Source: Mixophyes australis (taxonomy: Eukaryota > Chordata > Amphibia > Anura > Limnodynastidae). From it: 64,000 bases of DNA. Positions 9,798 through 20,460 of this stretch are shown here, one piece after another. The notes beneath the pieces were generated by a model. That model had not been told where the DNA came from. It made no database searches and worked only from the letters and a program-made list of their open reading frames with translations. The stretch's first letter is position 1, and each line of letters begins with the position of its first letter. The DNA lies in contig JAVHZZ010000011.1 in the NCBI GenBank assembly GCA_036250195.1, forward strand, positions 53,444,811-53,508,810, in the 5' to 3' direction. The position numbers were made by a program, and so were the translations under genes.

Positions 9798-11220
9798 CCA
9801 GATGCTCTTTCCAGGGCCTTCAACTCTGACCTGAACTCTGATCTACATCTCAGTCGTCCCATCTTGGATCCTAAATGTTTGGTAGGACTCACCACGACCA
9901 ATTCTCCTCCTCCTGGGAAAACATTTGTTCCTGTTTCTCTTTGAAAAAACTGCTACGCTGGTGTCATGCCTCCAGAATCTCTGGACACGCTGGGTTTCTC
10001 AAGACATATGAGGTATTCCGCTCCTATTGGTGGCCCACTATTCGACCAGACGTAGCCGCTTGTAACGTATGTGCCCAACATAAAAGTCCTTGTGTGAGTC
10101 CTATGGGTCCATTACACCCCTTGTCTATACCCACCAAACCCTGGACTCACATACTTCGTTACCGACATTCCACACAGTAAAGAATGCAATACCATCTGGG
10201 TCATTGTGGACCGCTTCTCTAAGATGGCCCACTTTGTTCCTCTCACAGGTCTGCCATCCTCATCGGTGCTCGCCCAACACTTCATAAAATAAATATTTAG
10301 ACTACACAGTTGCCCCATGGAAATTGTATCTGACAGAGGGGTTCAATTCACCTCTAAGTTTTGGCGTGCCCTCTGTAAAACCCTTGGTATTCAACTCAAC
10401 TTTTTCTCGGCCTATCACACACAATCCAATAGCCAAACTGAAAGGGTGAATCTGGATCTAGAGACATTCATCAGGTTATTTTCTTCCGCCTCCCAGGACA
10501 ATTGGGTTGACCTCCTGCCATGGGCCGAGTTTGCACATAACAATCTCTTTCATGAGTCTACTGCTTCCTCTCCATTCTTTACAGTTACTGGGCTTCATCC
10601 TGTGCTTCCCAAATTTACTCCTCTCCCACCCACCCATGTTCCAGCTGTTGAAGATACCATTTGTGACCTTTCCACCATATGAACTAAAGTGGTTGCAAAT
10701 CTTAAAAAGACTTCCTCTCGTTATAAGACCTTTGCGGACAAGAGACGCCGAGCGGTTCCAGCACTCAAGGTGGGAGACAAAGTCTGGATATCAACTCGTA
10801 ATATTCGCCTCAAGGTTCCCTCCATGAAGTTTGCTCCTCGCTTCATTGGACCCTATAAAATACTTTAGGGTCATCAATCCAGTTTCCTATAAACTTCAGT
10901 TTCCCGCTCCCCTTCATATTTTCAACTCCTTCCATATTTCTCTTCTCAAACCTCTCATTATCAACAGGTTCTCCATTCCGGTATCCACCTCCATAGTACC
11001 CAAATTTTCTCAGCAGCAGGAGTTTGAGATCACAGAGATCCTGGATTCCAAGATCTCCAGAAGAACCGTCAAGTATCTGGTAGATTGGAAGTGCTTTGGC
11101 CCCGAAGAACGCTCTTGGGTCAACGTTTCTGACATTCATGCTCCAGCTTTGCTCCGAAGATTTCATGCTCAGTTTCCGAGGAAGACTTCGTCTAAGCATC
11201 CAGTGGCCACTTTTAAATAG
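9798..11220 (+). pseudogene. pol remnant: RNase H tail, integrase and chromodomain
   Basis: Pol resumes at PDALSR (RNase H C-terminus) near 9798. The integrase zinc-binding region (WCHASRISGHAG, then CNVCAQHK) spans about 9945-10085. The catalytic core keeps its first region ([18 protein letters not shown], about 10190-10245), the second Asp in VSDRGVQFTSKFW (about 10324-10360) and the Glu in SQTERVN (about 10432-10450). The C-terminal chromodomain reads FEITEILDSK, KYLVDWKCFG and SWVNVSDIHAP at about 11020-11145. At least four breaks occur: a TGA after PVSL near 9942, a frameshift near 10165, a stop near 10290 and a frameshift near 10680. In chromoviruses the integrase inserts the DNA copy and the chromodomain guides it to chromatin; this copy cannot do so. 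Confidence 0.88.
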
Positions 11221-11227
11221 GGGGTAC

Positions 11228-11233
11228 TGTAAC
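11228..11233 (+). repeat. First six bases of the 3' LTR, cut off by the hAT element
   Basis: TGTAAC directly follows the polypurine-like tract and equals the first six bases of the 5' LTR. The hAT element starts at the next base. Confidence 0.85.
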
Positions 11234-11559
11234 TAGAGATGCTCACTGAACCCCGTGTTTTGGTTTTGGTTTTGGATCTGGATTACCGTCGTGTTTTGGT
11301 TTTGGTTTTGCCAAACCGTCATTGCGTGTTTTGGTTTTGGTTTTGTTTGGTTTTGTTTTGCCATTTTTGAAAAAAATACAATTTTTTTGGTCTAAAATAA
11401 CCTAATTTAGTGCTCCACTAGTTTCTTGGATAAGTGAGGTAATTCTAAAGCTAATAAATTATGAAAAGAACAGTTTAATCCCTGGTAGGCCATCCTTAAT
11501 GCGAACACTTGCCTGCAAATTATACAAACAAACCTGGTTGTCTACCTCCTCCTTTGATT

Positions 11560-11830
11560 ATTGGCAATGTAGCCATCATCTTTGGGTGTATTACACCCTC
11601 CACTTGTAGATGAATAGAAAAAAAGCAGCCTGCATAGACTGTGGAATTATAAAGTAAAAATAAATGGACCACGGTAGTTTGGTGGCTATCTATGCCCCCC
11701 CCCCCCCCCTCCACTTGTAGTTGAATAGAAAAAAAGCAGCCTGCATAGACTGTGGAATTAGAAAGTAAAAATAAATGGACCAAGGTAGTTTGGTATCTGT
11801 CTGCATCAGACCCCCTCTCCACTAGGAGTA
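11560..11830 (-). repeat. About 110-bp repeat downstream of the hAT N-terminal frame, two to three units
   Basis: Units contain 'gcagcctgcatagactgtgg', 'aaataaatggacca' and 'ccacttgtag', and one carries a 14-base poly-C run near 11696. Equivalent units occur in the other hAT copy at about 19035-19260, so they belonged to the ancestral element. Confidence 0.75.
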
Positions 11831-11844
11831 AAATAGAAAACTAT

Positions 11845-12599
11845 TCAGCTGTTATAGAGTCTAGAATATAAATAGAAATTGAAAAAGGCAATTTGGCATC
11901 TGTCTGCATCATAATCATCGACATCATCATTAGTGCCCTCGTCGCCTACACAAATCTCCCCCTCATCCTCTTCTAATTCAAAAGTGGCATCCTCAATTGG
12001 TGTATTACCGACAACACTCGGGCTGTTAAGGCACACATGAGCAGAACTGCTGAAAGGAACCTTCTTTATGGGTACACTGTCACTAACAGAATGCTCACGA
12101 TTAGACATACCACTGAAGGATGGACTCTCCACAGGGATTGGTGTCATTTCTGATTCAGAGCATACATTATCCTCTAATGCCTTACTGTTTTCTTGCAGCT
12201 CGGCTTTCACGCGTAACAGTACTTGTGCACCACTTTTAGACTCTAAATTACTTGATTTTGCTTTGTCACGAGTGTCCGTACAAGAAGAAGGCTCAGTAAC
12301 AGTTTTGGATCTGCCACTAATAGAGAAAGGTGAACACCTCATTCTCTCTTTGCCACTGCGTGTGTAGAATGGCATGTTGGCAATTTTTTTTTATCGGCAC
12401 TTAACTTTTCCTCAGTTACACTTCTTTTTCGCTTCAACATGGTAAATGTTTTTTTGGTGTGTGTTTTTTTGACTAATTTCAAAAGACTGTGTAGTTTGAC
12501 ATCGCCTTTCCCACATGAAGTACTGGGAACACTACCTTCAGGACTGATGACAGAACCTGGTTGCTGATTCTGCTTATATGTGGACTGCTTTGAATCCAT
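11845..12599 (-). pseudogene. N-terminal region of a hAT-associated protein, frameshifted
   Basis: Two overlapping minus-strand frames (12599-12339 and 12375-11845) join in a homopolymer at about 12375-12395. They carry STSCGKGDVK, PFYTRSGKERMR and DDYDADR.QIAFFNFYLYSRLYN followed by a stop. The copy at 18304-19013 has the matching landmarks STSSGKP, PFTTRSGKERLR and DDYDADRYQIAFLNFYLYSRLYN, in the same order and also ending there. The region is acidic and Ser-rich with basic patches. I see no BED zinc finger or catalytic residues. It may be an exon preceding the transposase body, which is missing here. Confidence 0.65.
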
Positions 12600-12642
12600 T
12601 ATGAGCCCAAAGCACTTGTAGTGCTACAAATTGTTTTAGATA

Positions 12643-13330
12643 CTGCTGACAAATATGACTTTTGACAGCCAACAATATTAATGCAAAAGAATGGGGGACA
12701 CCCCAAAGCACTTGGGAGTGTTAAATATTATTTTTTTAGACTGCTGAAAAATAGTACTTTGGACAGCCAGAAATATTAATACAAAAGAATGGGGGACACC
12801 CCAAAAGCACTTGGGAGTGCTAAAAAATATTTTTCAGATTGCTGACAAACAGGACTTTTGACAGGCCGGAAATATTAATGCAAAAGAATGGGGGACACCC
12901 CAAAAGCACTTGGGAGTGCTAAAAATCATTTTTCAGATTGCTGACAAACAGAACTTTTGACAGCCAGAAATATTAATGCAAAAGAATGGGGGACACCCCA
13001 AAAGCACTTGGGAGTGCTAAAAAATATTTTTCAGATTGCTGACAAACAGGACTTTTGACAGGCCGGAAATATTAATGCAAAAGAATGGGGGACACCCCAA
13101 AAGCATTTGGGAGTGCTAAAAATCATTTTTCAGATTGCTGACAAACAGAACTTTTGACAGCCAGAAATATTAATGCAAAAGAATGGGGGACACCCCAAAA
13201 GCACTTGGGAGTGCTAAAAATCATTTTTCAGATTGCTGACAAACAGGACACTTGACAGCCAGAAATGTTAATGCAAAAGAATGGGGGACTCCCCAAAAGC
13301 ACTTGCAGTGCCAAATATTGAAAAAAAGAC
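12643..13330 (-). repeat. 100-bp satellite inside the hAT element, about 7 copies
   Basis: Each unit holds 'attgctgacaaacag', 'cttttgacag', 'aaatattaatgcaaaagaat' and 'gggggacaccccaaaagcac'. Two alternating variants can be seen ('gacaggccgg' and 'gacagccag'). The same unit appears at 20-60 in the fragment that opens the window. The 'ggggacacccc' core is itself a short palindrome. Confidence 0.88.
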
Positions 13331-13950
13331 TTCTCTATCCTCCTCTCTTCTTTATCAATTGTTTTCAGAATTGTAATCAGAATTGTTATCAGAATTGTAT
13401 TCTCTGTCCCTGCTCTAATCAGCCTGTGACTACACCCTGCTCTCTCCCTCTGTCAAATGGCGATGGATTGCTGTGGAGGCAGGTATTTATAATTTTCAAA
13501 TATTGCGTGAACCGAGCCCCGACGACGTCACGATGACGTTCGGCCTCGATTTGGAATCCGAGCGGGCGGGAGAGTACAGAGCCTACTCGGCTCGGTACTC
13601 CGATAAGAAAACTTCGGGTGGGTTCAGTTCTCGGGGAACCGAGCCCGCCCATCTCTAACTGTAAAGCTCCGGTCCCGCAAATAGTACCTGTCTCGTTACC
13701 TACATTTCCTTCATCTGGAAACTGCTATGTCCCAGCATCAGACACTCTTCATTTCATTCATTCAACTATTCAGATCTGTGCAGGTGCAAGTCTATTGCAC
13801 TGCAGGGCCTCCTCCCTCATTTCATTTGCTAAGCACTTCTGGAGCACTATTTAAACCTCCTGGATTCACCTGTCTGATGCCTGGTCACAAGCTCACTTCC
13901 TGCAGGCTGTTGTTATAATTCCTGTTCTCCTTGTGGTTTGCCTGTGTTCC

Positions 13951-14460
13951 AGTCTGCTCTCAGTTCATGGCCTGTGCTGAACCATCGCTTCACCAGTACC
14001 TCTCTTACCTCCTCCAGTGTACTTCATCGTGACAGCTCGTGTTCTCTCATCGCTACCAGTAAGAGCCGCTACTACACCTGTGACTCATCAGCTGCTATTC
14101 CGAGTTGCCTCCGCTATTCCAGCCTGCTCTCAGTTCATGGCCTGTGCAGAACCATCGCTGCTCCAGTACCTCTATGACCATCTCCAGTGTACTTCATCAT
14201 GACAGCTCCGGTTCTCTCATCGCTACCACTCAAAGCCGCTACTACACCTGTGACTCATCAGCTGCTATTCCGAGTTGCCTCCGCTATTCTAGCCTGCTCT
14301 CAGTTCATGGCCTGTGCTGAACCATCGATGCTCCAGTACCTCTCTTACCATCTCCAGTGTACTTCATCGTGACAGCTCCTGTTCTCTCATTGCTACCACT
14401 CAGAGCCGCTACTACACCAGTGACTCATCAGCTGTTACCACGAGTTACCTCCGCTACTCT
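13951..14460 (+). repeat. 170-bp tandem repeat in the 3' LTR, three copies
   Basis: Units begin with 'cctgctctcagttcatggcc' and include 'cttcatcgtgacagctc' and 'tgactcatcagctg'. Starts near 13951, 14121 and 14291 give a regular 170-bp period. The 5' LTR has one diverged unit, so amplification happened in this LTR after or during integration. Confidence 0.85.
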
Positions 14461-14499
14461 AGTTTGATCGCAGCCTGTGGCCGTGTTGAACTATCGCTG

Positions 14500-14740
14500 T
14501 TATTATTATTATTAATTTTTATTTATAGGGCGCCACAAAGTATCCGTAGCGCCGTACAAGGACAAACAATGGCACAGTACAAGGTGAAACAGCACAGTAC
14601 AAGTAACAGTAAGCATTATAACTCTGCGGGTTCAGGCACAGCATGAAAGAGAGGGAGGGAGGGGAAAAGTGAGTAAAGGCAGGTAACTATGGCCCAAGAG
14701 GGTGGGCACGGATGACAGGTTGAGAGTCACTGTTCCAGTT
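14500..14740 (-). mobile_element. LINE 3'-end fragment inserted in the 3' LTR
   Basis: On the minus strand it ends 'tacggcgctacggatacttt', 'gtggcgccctataaataaa' and an (ATA)n tail, matching the LINE end at 55950-56215. It is flanked by GCTGTT at about 14496 and 14741, a possible target duplication. The 5' LTR lacks it. Confidence 0.75.
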
Positions 14741-15348
14741 GCTGTTCCAGTACCTCTATTACCATCTCCAGTGTACTTTATTGTGACAGCTCCAGTTCTC
14801 TTATCACTACCATTCAGAGCCGCTATTACATCTGTGACTCATCAGATGTTACTACGAGTTACCTCCGCCACTCCAGTCTGCCTTCAGCCTCTTGCCGTGT
14901 TGAACTATTGCTGCTCCAGTACTTTCATTACAATCTCCATCTACGTACTTCATTGTGACAGCCTCTGTTCTCTCTCACTGCTGCCTCTCAGAGCTGCAAC
15001 TACATCTATGATTCATCAGTCGTTGTGCTGAGTTGCCTCAGCTTCTTCGGTGTGCTCAGCCTATGTTTAATGTTGAACTTCGCTGTTCCAGTATCTCTAC
15101 TACCTGCTTCTGAGTACACCATTGTGACATCCGCTGTTCTCTCGTTCACCTGGCTCCCCCACATCGTTCTGCTGTACACTCACTCACGGGACCGCGACCT
15201 GCAGGTTTGGTGCCGCTAAGACCATACCTCCTTGTGGGGGTTCCTGGTGAAAACCACCTGCCTGTTAGACTCTGCGCCCATGGGTGGACCTAGCCATGTT
15301 CAGCAAAGCCTAGGGATTAATTTCCAGTAAGCCAACCGTGACAATTCT

Positions 15349-15970
15349 AAAACAAACACATGTTGCACTCAGTATGTCTGCCTTGATGAACTTTTGCAGC
15401 AACTTTGCTCCTCTCTATTCAGAAGATACTACATTGGAGGTTTACAGTCTAACTACCTAAAATTTACTTTTGAGGACCATCCATCTACCTCAGAGTCATT
15501 GGTACTGATATATACCATGACCCCTAGGCTCTCCCAACAATCTATTAACCCAGACCACAAAATACCAAACATGTGTATGGCTTTCTTGATTCTGGTGATC
15601 CTATATATCTTCCTAATATTTGAATCCCCTACCATCAGTACTTGTCTGGCCTTCAGTACACCCAGGTTTTGGAGAAATAATTCTCCTGATTGCCAGTAGA
15701 AACCACAACCCCCCAGACAGACAATCTATTACATCAACCACATAATGCTGACAATCAACACATATGGCACACAATGAAACAAACACTTTCATGCAGCTTC
15801 ATACAAATAATTATTTAACTGGTTTCTCTGATCTTTCGAGCTTACAAAAAAAATTACATGTATAAAAAAACATACAGTATATACAGTGGATGAACTGGGC
15901 CGGTATATAGTGGCATGCCATATCACTCCTTCTACTGTCATTCTAAAATGATCAAATTCCATTCACTTAC
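15349..15970. other. Right flank of the chromovirus, no gene seen
   Basis: Continuation of the interrupted host sequence. The 101-codon frame at 15394-15699 has no recognised motif and a partial overlap on the other strand; I treat it as chance. Confidence 0.4.
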
Positions 15971-15982
15971 ATATATATATAT

Positions 15983-16736
15983 TGTTACGAGCCGCGGCGG
16001 TGCCCAGCCGCCGCGACTCACTCACCCGCGTCCCGGCCGTCGCCATGGCGACCGGGACGTCATTTCCGGCCATAACCCGGCCGTTGCCGGGGCAACCAGC
16101 AGACGCTTCAGAGCTGCGTCCCGGCAATAGGAGGAAGCCGGGCGCAGCGTTCTACAGCCTGTGGGCTAATTAATATGGGCAGATTATAGGAGGCAATTAC
16201 AGGCATTAGCCTGCAACTGTGCAGGCCAGGGGCAAGCCCTGATTGGCTCTATTAGTGACTGCTCTATTAACCTGCAGGAGTGTGTTCAACCTGTGATTGG
16301 TTCAGCTGGGTATTTAAGACAATGAGGTCTGCTGCCTCATTGCCGGTTATAGCTTCTGTGCTCCAGTCTGCTGACCTGCTTGTTCCAGTTCCTGTATCCT
16401 GTATCTCCGTTTGACTTCCCGTGTATGACCCTTGGCTTCGTATTGGACTTCGCTTGTGTTTCCTGTGACCCTGATCCTTGGCTTGTTTACCCGTTCTGCT
16501 ACTTTGCCTGTGACCTCTGACCTCAGCTTGTTCATCATTACTGTTACCTGCTGCCGGCCTTTGACCTCTGCGTGGACCTGACTCTTCTTGCCTGGGTTCT
16601 CCCCAGCCGGTACACACTTCACGACCCTCTGTCAGTCTGCAGCCCAGTCTGTCCCCACCATCAGGGGCTCCAGTGAACAACTGACTGGCAGAGTAGACTC
16701 CGGGTTGTGTTGTGCCGGCTGGAGGGGTTCCTAACA
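15983..16736 (+). mobile_element. Solo LTR, 754 bp, in a (TA)n tract
   Basis: Starts TGTTACGAGCCGCGG and ends GGGGTTCCTAACA. TATAT lies on both sides (15978-15982 and 16737-16741), consistent with a 5-bp duplication in a TA repeat. A CCAAT-like 'gtgattggtt' near 16295 and TATA-like 'gggtatttaag' near 16308 mark the U3/R region, followed by a C/T-rich stretch. The first 160 bases are unusually CpG-rich. No internal sequence survives, so the element was lost by LTR-LTR recombination. The 166-codon minus-strand frame lying across it is not a gene. Confidence 0.85.
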
Positions 16737-16749
16737 TATATATATATAT

Positions 16750-17170
16750 TGTGATAAAGTACGGCATTCACTGGAATCTCACACAGGTTTGCTGAACCAT
16801 TTCACAGTTTATTAGCAGTTGTCAGGATGGCTAAACAGTTTCAGCGATGGTACAGCAGTCATATCCAGCAAAAGTATCACACAATCTCCCACCACCTACA
16901 TCTGGCTAAACAATAGTTTCCTGAGAAGTAGCCGGCAACTTGCTGGTATCGGTGGTCACGCCCACAAATACAAACAGTGTCTTTATCCTCCACCCAAGCA
17001 CTACAAACAAATCACAGCAAAACAAATCAATTACACCCATGTGGAACACCTGTGTGTGTATGTGCTAAAAGAGGATCCCAGGGAAAATTTAACCCCATCT
17101 GCTGCAGACTAGCTGTGTTTTCACCTATTTTCTTATAGGAGAACTTTGACAAATATGCCTCTTTGCCACA
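16750..17170 (-). mobile_element. Solo LTR, 421 bp, minus strand, between (TA)n tracts
   Basis: Read on the minus strand it starts TGTGGCAAAGAGGC and ends TACTTTATCACA, with a polyadenylation signal AATAAA about 60 bases before the end (16806-16811). TATAT precedes it and AATAT follows it on the plus strand, an imperfect duplication. Only a 13-bp TA tract separates it from the previous LTR. Confidence 0.7.
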
Positions 17171-17201
17171 AATATGTATATATATATATATATATATATA
17201 T
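17171..17201. repeat. (TA)n microsatellite, hAT target
   Basis: TA dinucleotide run between the LTR and the hAT element; its last eight bases (ATATATAT) form the left target duplication. Confidence 0.9.
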
Positions 17202-17439
17202 TAGAGATGAGCGCACTCGGATTTTTGAAATCCGAGCCCACCCGAACGTTGTCGATCCGAGTCGGATCCGAGACAAATCCGGGTATTGGCGCCAAATTCA
17301 AATCTGAAACTGAGGCTCTGACTCATAATCCCGTTGTCGGATCTCGCGATACTCGGATCCTATAAATTCCCCGCTAGTCGCCGCCATCTTCACTCGGGCA
17401 TTGATCAGGGTAGAGGGAGGGTGTGTTAGGTGGTCCTCT

Positions 17440-18230
17440 GTCCTGCTATATCTCGTGCTGTTCTGTGCTGTGCTGTGCTCAGTCCAGTGGTGCTGTGTCC
17501 TGTGCTCTGTCCTTCTGAGGTCAGTGGTGCTGCTGGGTCCTGTGCTGTGTCCTGTTCAGTCCAGTGGTGCTGTGTCCTGTGCTCTGTGCTTCTAAGGGCA
17601 TAGTTATTTCCCCAATATTCCAAAGTGTTTAAAAAAAAAAAAAAAAAGTTATTTAAAAAAAATACAAAAAAATAATTACATTTTTTTTTAATTACGACAA
17701 AATTTGCACAACCAATCCTGCAGTATAAGCCCATTGGTACTGCAATATTACCAAGTTCACACATTCAGCAGTAAAAGTCCAGTGGTTCTGCAATATTACA
17801 AAGTTCACACATTCTGCAGTATCAGTCCAGAGGTGCTGTGTCCTGTGCTCTGTCCTGCTGAGTTCAGTAGTGCTGCTGGGTCCTGCGCTGGGTCCTGTTC
17901 AGTCCAGTGGTGCTGTGTCCTGTGCTCTGTGCTTCTAAGGGCATAGTTATTTCCCCATTAATCCCAAGTTTTTAAAAAATAAAAAAAAAGTTATAAAAAA
18001 AATTTAAATAAAAAATTTAAAAAAAAAATAATTATAACCAAATTTGCAAAGCCAATCCAGCAGTATATAAGCCCATTGGTACTGCAATATTACCAAGTTC
18101 ACACATTCAGCAGTAAAAGTCCAGTGGTACTGCTATTACAAGGTTCACTGATTCAGAAGTGTATAAGTCCAGTGGTACTGCTATTACAAAGTTCACTGAT
18201 TCAGCAGTATAAGTCCAGTGCTACTCTCCT
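17440..18230 (+). repeat. 5' repeated leader of the hAT element
   Basis: Two large units (about 17440-17830 and 17831-18230) each hold 'tgctgtgtcctgtgctctgt', 'gggcatagttatttccc', a poly-A/T stretch and 'gcccattggtactgcaatat'. Shorter 'cagtataagtccagtggt' units add to this. Frames crossing it are simple repeats (cysteine/leucine-rich) and not genes. Confidence 0.7.
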
Positions 18231-18303
18231 GTGCCGCATATAATTTTTAAAGGCTTTGCCGAGTGTGTGTGGCTTAGGGGTACGCTCTCTTGTGCTACAT
18301 ATA

Positions 18304-19013
18304 ATGGAAAACCAAAATTTGGAGGATAAAGTAGGGAAAGATCAAGACCCACTTCCTCCTAATGCTGAAGCTGCTGCCACTAGTCATGACATAGACGATG
18401 AAATGCCATCAACGTCGTCTGGCAAGCCCGATGCCCAATCTCCTAGTACAGGGCATGTAAAACCTAAAAAGCCCAAGTTCTCAAAAAATAGCAAAAAGAG
18501 AAACTTAAAATCATCTGAGGAGAAACGTAAAGTTGGCAACATGCCATTTACGACACGTAGTGGCAAGGAACGGCTTAGGCCCTGGCCCGTGTTCATGACT
18601 AGTGGTCCAGCTTCACCCAAGGATCTAAGCCCTCCTCCCCCCCCTACAAAAAATTTAAGAGAGTTATGCTGTCAGCAACAACAACAAAACAGCAAAGAAC
18701 TCTGCCTTCTAAACAGATGACATCACAAATCCCCAAGGCGAGTCCAAGGGTGTTGGTTGTGAACCCTGACCTTCCCATCACTGTACGGGAAGAGGTGACT
18801 CCATCCAGCATTTGCAGCACACCCTCTGGATATGCTGGAAGGATCACCCACAGTCCAGTTACAGATTTGGCTAATGAAGGTATGAATGTTGTACACTGGG
18901 AGGAGGATATTGATGTAGCTGGCGCTGAGGAGGATGTTGATGATTATGATGCAGACAGATACCAAATTGCCTTTCTTAATTTCTATTTATATTCTAGATT
19001 ATATAACGGCTGA
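18304..19013 (+). pseudogene. hAT N-terminal protein region, frameshifted
   Basis: The frame starts MENQNLEDKVGKDQDPLPPN (ATG 18304), with STSSGKP, a Lys-rich patch (KPKKPKFSKNSKKRN) and PFTTRSGKERLR. It runs to a stop at about 18720. A second frame overlapping from 18666 continues with PRVLVVNPDLPITVREEVTP and DDYDADRYQIAFLNFYLYSR and stops at 19013. The homologous copy at 11845-12599 preserves the same landmarks. It resembles a disordered N-terminal extension; I see no zinc finger. The shared end suggests an exon boundary or ancestral stop before the lost catalytic part. Confidence 0.65.
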
Positions 19014-19389
19014 AAAGTTTTCTGTTTTACTCCTAGTGGAGAGGGGATCTGATGCAGACAGATACCAAACTGCCTTTGTCCATTTCTTTGTATATTTGAA
19101 TTTCTAGTTCTACAGTCTATGCAGGCTGCTTTATTTATATTCAACTACAAGTGTAGGGCGGGGGGGGGGGGGGGGGGCATAGATAGCCACCAAAGTAACG
19201 TGGTCCATTTAATTTCACTTTCTAGCTCCACAGTCTGTGCAGCCTGCTTTTTTTATCTTCAAAGTATTTATATTTACAAGCCTTGCAATCTAAATTAACT
19301 AGAGGTAGTGACGTGGTAGAACTCCAAAAGGCAGTTTGGAAGCCCCTGTACAAACTGGCTCTATTTTTTAACTGAGTTGTCCCCCCTCC

Positions 19390-19581
19390 AGTGTGTACTC
19401 GGAAAGAGTTTTTAGTGCAGCGGGGAACCTGGTCAGTGAGTGGCGAAGGAGGTTGCTTCCTCACAACGTTGAAAAAATGATGTTTATAAAAATGAATAAT
19501 CAATTCCTCAATCAAGTACAGCACTGCCCTCCAGACAGTACAGAGGGACTGTGGTTGTGGAGTCCAGCGGGGACGAATTGA
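19390..19581 (+). pseudogene. hAT transposase C-terminal dimerisation fragment (hATC)
   Basis: The frame reads SERVFSAAGNLVSEWRRRLL then NVEKMMFIKMNNQF. This is the highly conserved C-terminal dimerisation motif of hAT transposases and ZBED proteins. The family normally has several hundred residues of RNase H-like core before it, carrying the catalytic Asp-Asp-Glu; here the preceding 370 bases are repeat sequence, so an internal deletion has removed the core. The frame ends in TGA at 19579-19581. This is the best evidence that the TAGAGATG family is hAT. Confidence 0.9.
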
Positions 19582-20164
19582 TAATGTTTGAGGAGGAGGA
19601 AGTACACACTGTAGGGGGAGAGGAATCAGAGGTTGAGGATGAGGACCACATCTTTCCTCAGTAGAGCCTGTTTAGTTTGTACAGGGAGAGATGAATTGTT
19701 TTATTGGTGTGGGGGCCCAAACAAACCAATCATTTCAGCCACAGTTGTTTGGTAGGCCCTGTCGCTGAAATGATTGGTTTGTTAAAGTGTGCATGTCCTA
19801 TTTCAACAACATAAGGGTGGGTGTGAGGGCCCAAGGACAATTCCATCTTGGAACTTTTTTTTTTGCATTATATGACCAATCAACAGTCGTTTGCCATGTT
19901 CAAAAAGTAAAACCAAATTTAAACAAATTCAAGAAATTAAACCAAAAGTAAAATGCCCTGTCATAATTTAAAACAAGAGGTATTGACGTGCTCTAAAACT
20001 ACTGTATTGTTGTTTATATTTTATAAACACTACACTTGAAAGCTTGAGTCTTTCAATAAAAAAGTAACTGTCCATTGCACGAATATTTGCAACAGGGACA
20101 ATTTTAGGGTTAAGAAATTCAACTAATAACACTTCGACGCTGTCTGTCTTTATAAACACTACAC

Positions 20165-20460
20165 TTGGAAGTTGGAGGAGGTATTGTGGCCCCGGCACCA
20201 AATTTATTACCGGGGCCACTCCACTGTGCAGTCCATATTTAGGTGTATCAGATATTAAACAACGGTGACAGTTGATGCCCAATTTTTTAATTATATTGTG
20301 GCCTCGGTACCAAATTGTGTACCAGGGCCACCACACTATGCAGTCCATACCCTTTTTTGGTGGAATTCTGACCCGTGGAGGGTTTTTTAATTATATTGTG
20401 GCCTCGGTACCAAATTGTGTACCGGGGCCACCACACTACGCAGTCAAGATAGATAGATGC
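20165..20460 (+). repeat. Three diverged units of about 110 bp within the hAT element
   Basis: Each holds 'attgtggcc.cgg.accaaa', 'accggggccac' and 'cagtccat'. They lead into the regular arrays further right. Confidence 0.7.

Larger units (their letters stand above)
11234..13657 (-). mobile_element. hAT element inserted in the 3' LTR, 2,424 bp
   Basis: Both ends begin TAGAGATG when read inward. The flanking 8-mers are ACTGTAAC (11226-11233) and ACTGTAAA (13658-13665). The 5' LTR sequence shows the target was ACTGTAAC followed by GCTCC, so the right copy has one substitution. Read on the minus strand the order is a CG-rich end with a ctcgg/ccgag stem, seven units of a 100-bp repeat, the transposase N-terminal region (12599-11845), a repeated 'gcagcctgcatagactgtgg' block (11560-11830) and the 'gttttggttttgg' end. 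It is the same family and layout as 17202-22266, which lies in the opposite orientation. Confidence 0.9.
8285..15343 (+). mobile_element. Ty3/gypsy chromovirus with both LTRs, internally deleted and hAT-interrupted
   Basis: Both LTRs begin TGTAA and end CCAACCGTGACA. The direct repeat ATTCT lies immediately outside at 8280-8284 and 15344-15348, a perfect 5-bp target duplication. Between the LTRs are a gag remnant, a RNase H/integrase remnant and a C-terminal chromodomain, in the order gag then pol as in Ty3/gypsy chromoviruses. Protease, reverse transcriptase and most of RNase H are missing. The 3' LTR is split near its first bases by a hAT element and further lengthened by a LINE fragment and tandem repeats. 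The element is dead: frames are broken and the polymerase is gone. A purine-rich stretch 'aaataggggg' precedes the 3' LTR at 11215-11224, as expected of a polypurine tract. Confidence 0.93.
13666..15343 (+). repeat. Remainder of the 3' LTR, expanded
   Basis: It resumes GCTCCGGTCCCGC after the hAT duplication and runs to CCAACCGTGACA at 15343. It is about 630 bp longer than the 5' LTR. The extra length comes from a 170-bp block present three times (starts near 13951, 14121 and 14291) where the 5' LTR has one, plus a LINE tail at about 14500-14740. A TATA-like 'ctatttaaacc' lies at about 13849. Confidence 0.88.

Noticed and set aside
16267..16767. 166-codon minus-strand frame
   Set aside because: It lies across a solo LTR and part of a TA tract, with low-complexity polar composition and no homology I recognise.
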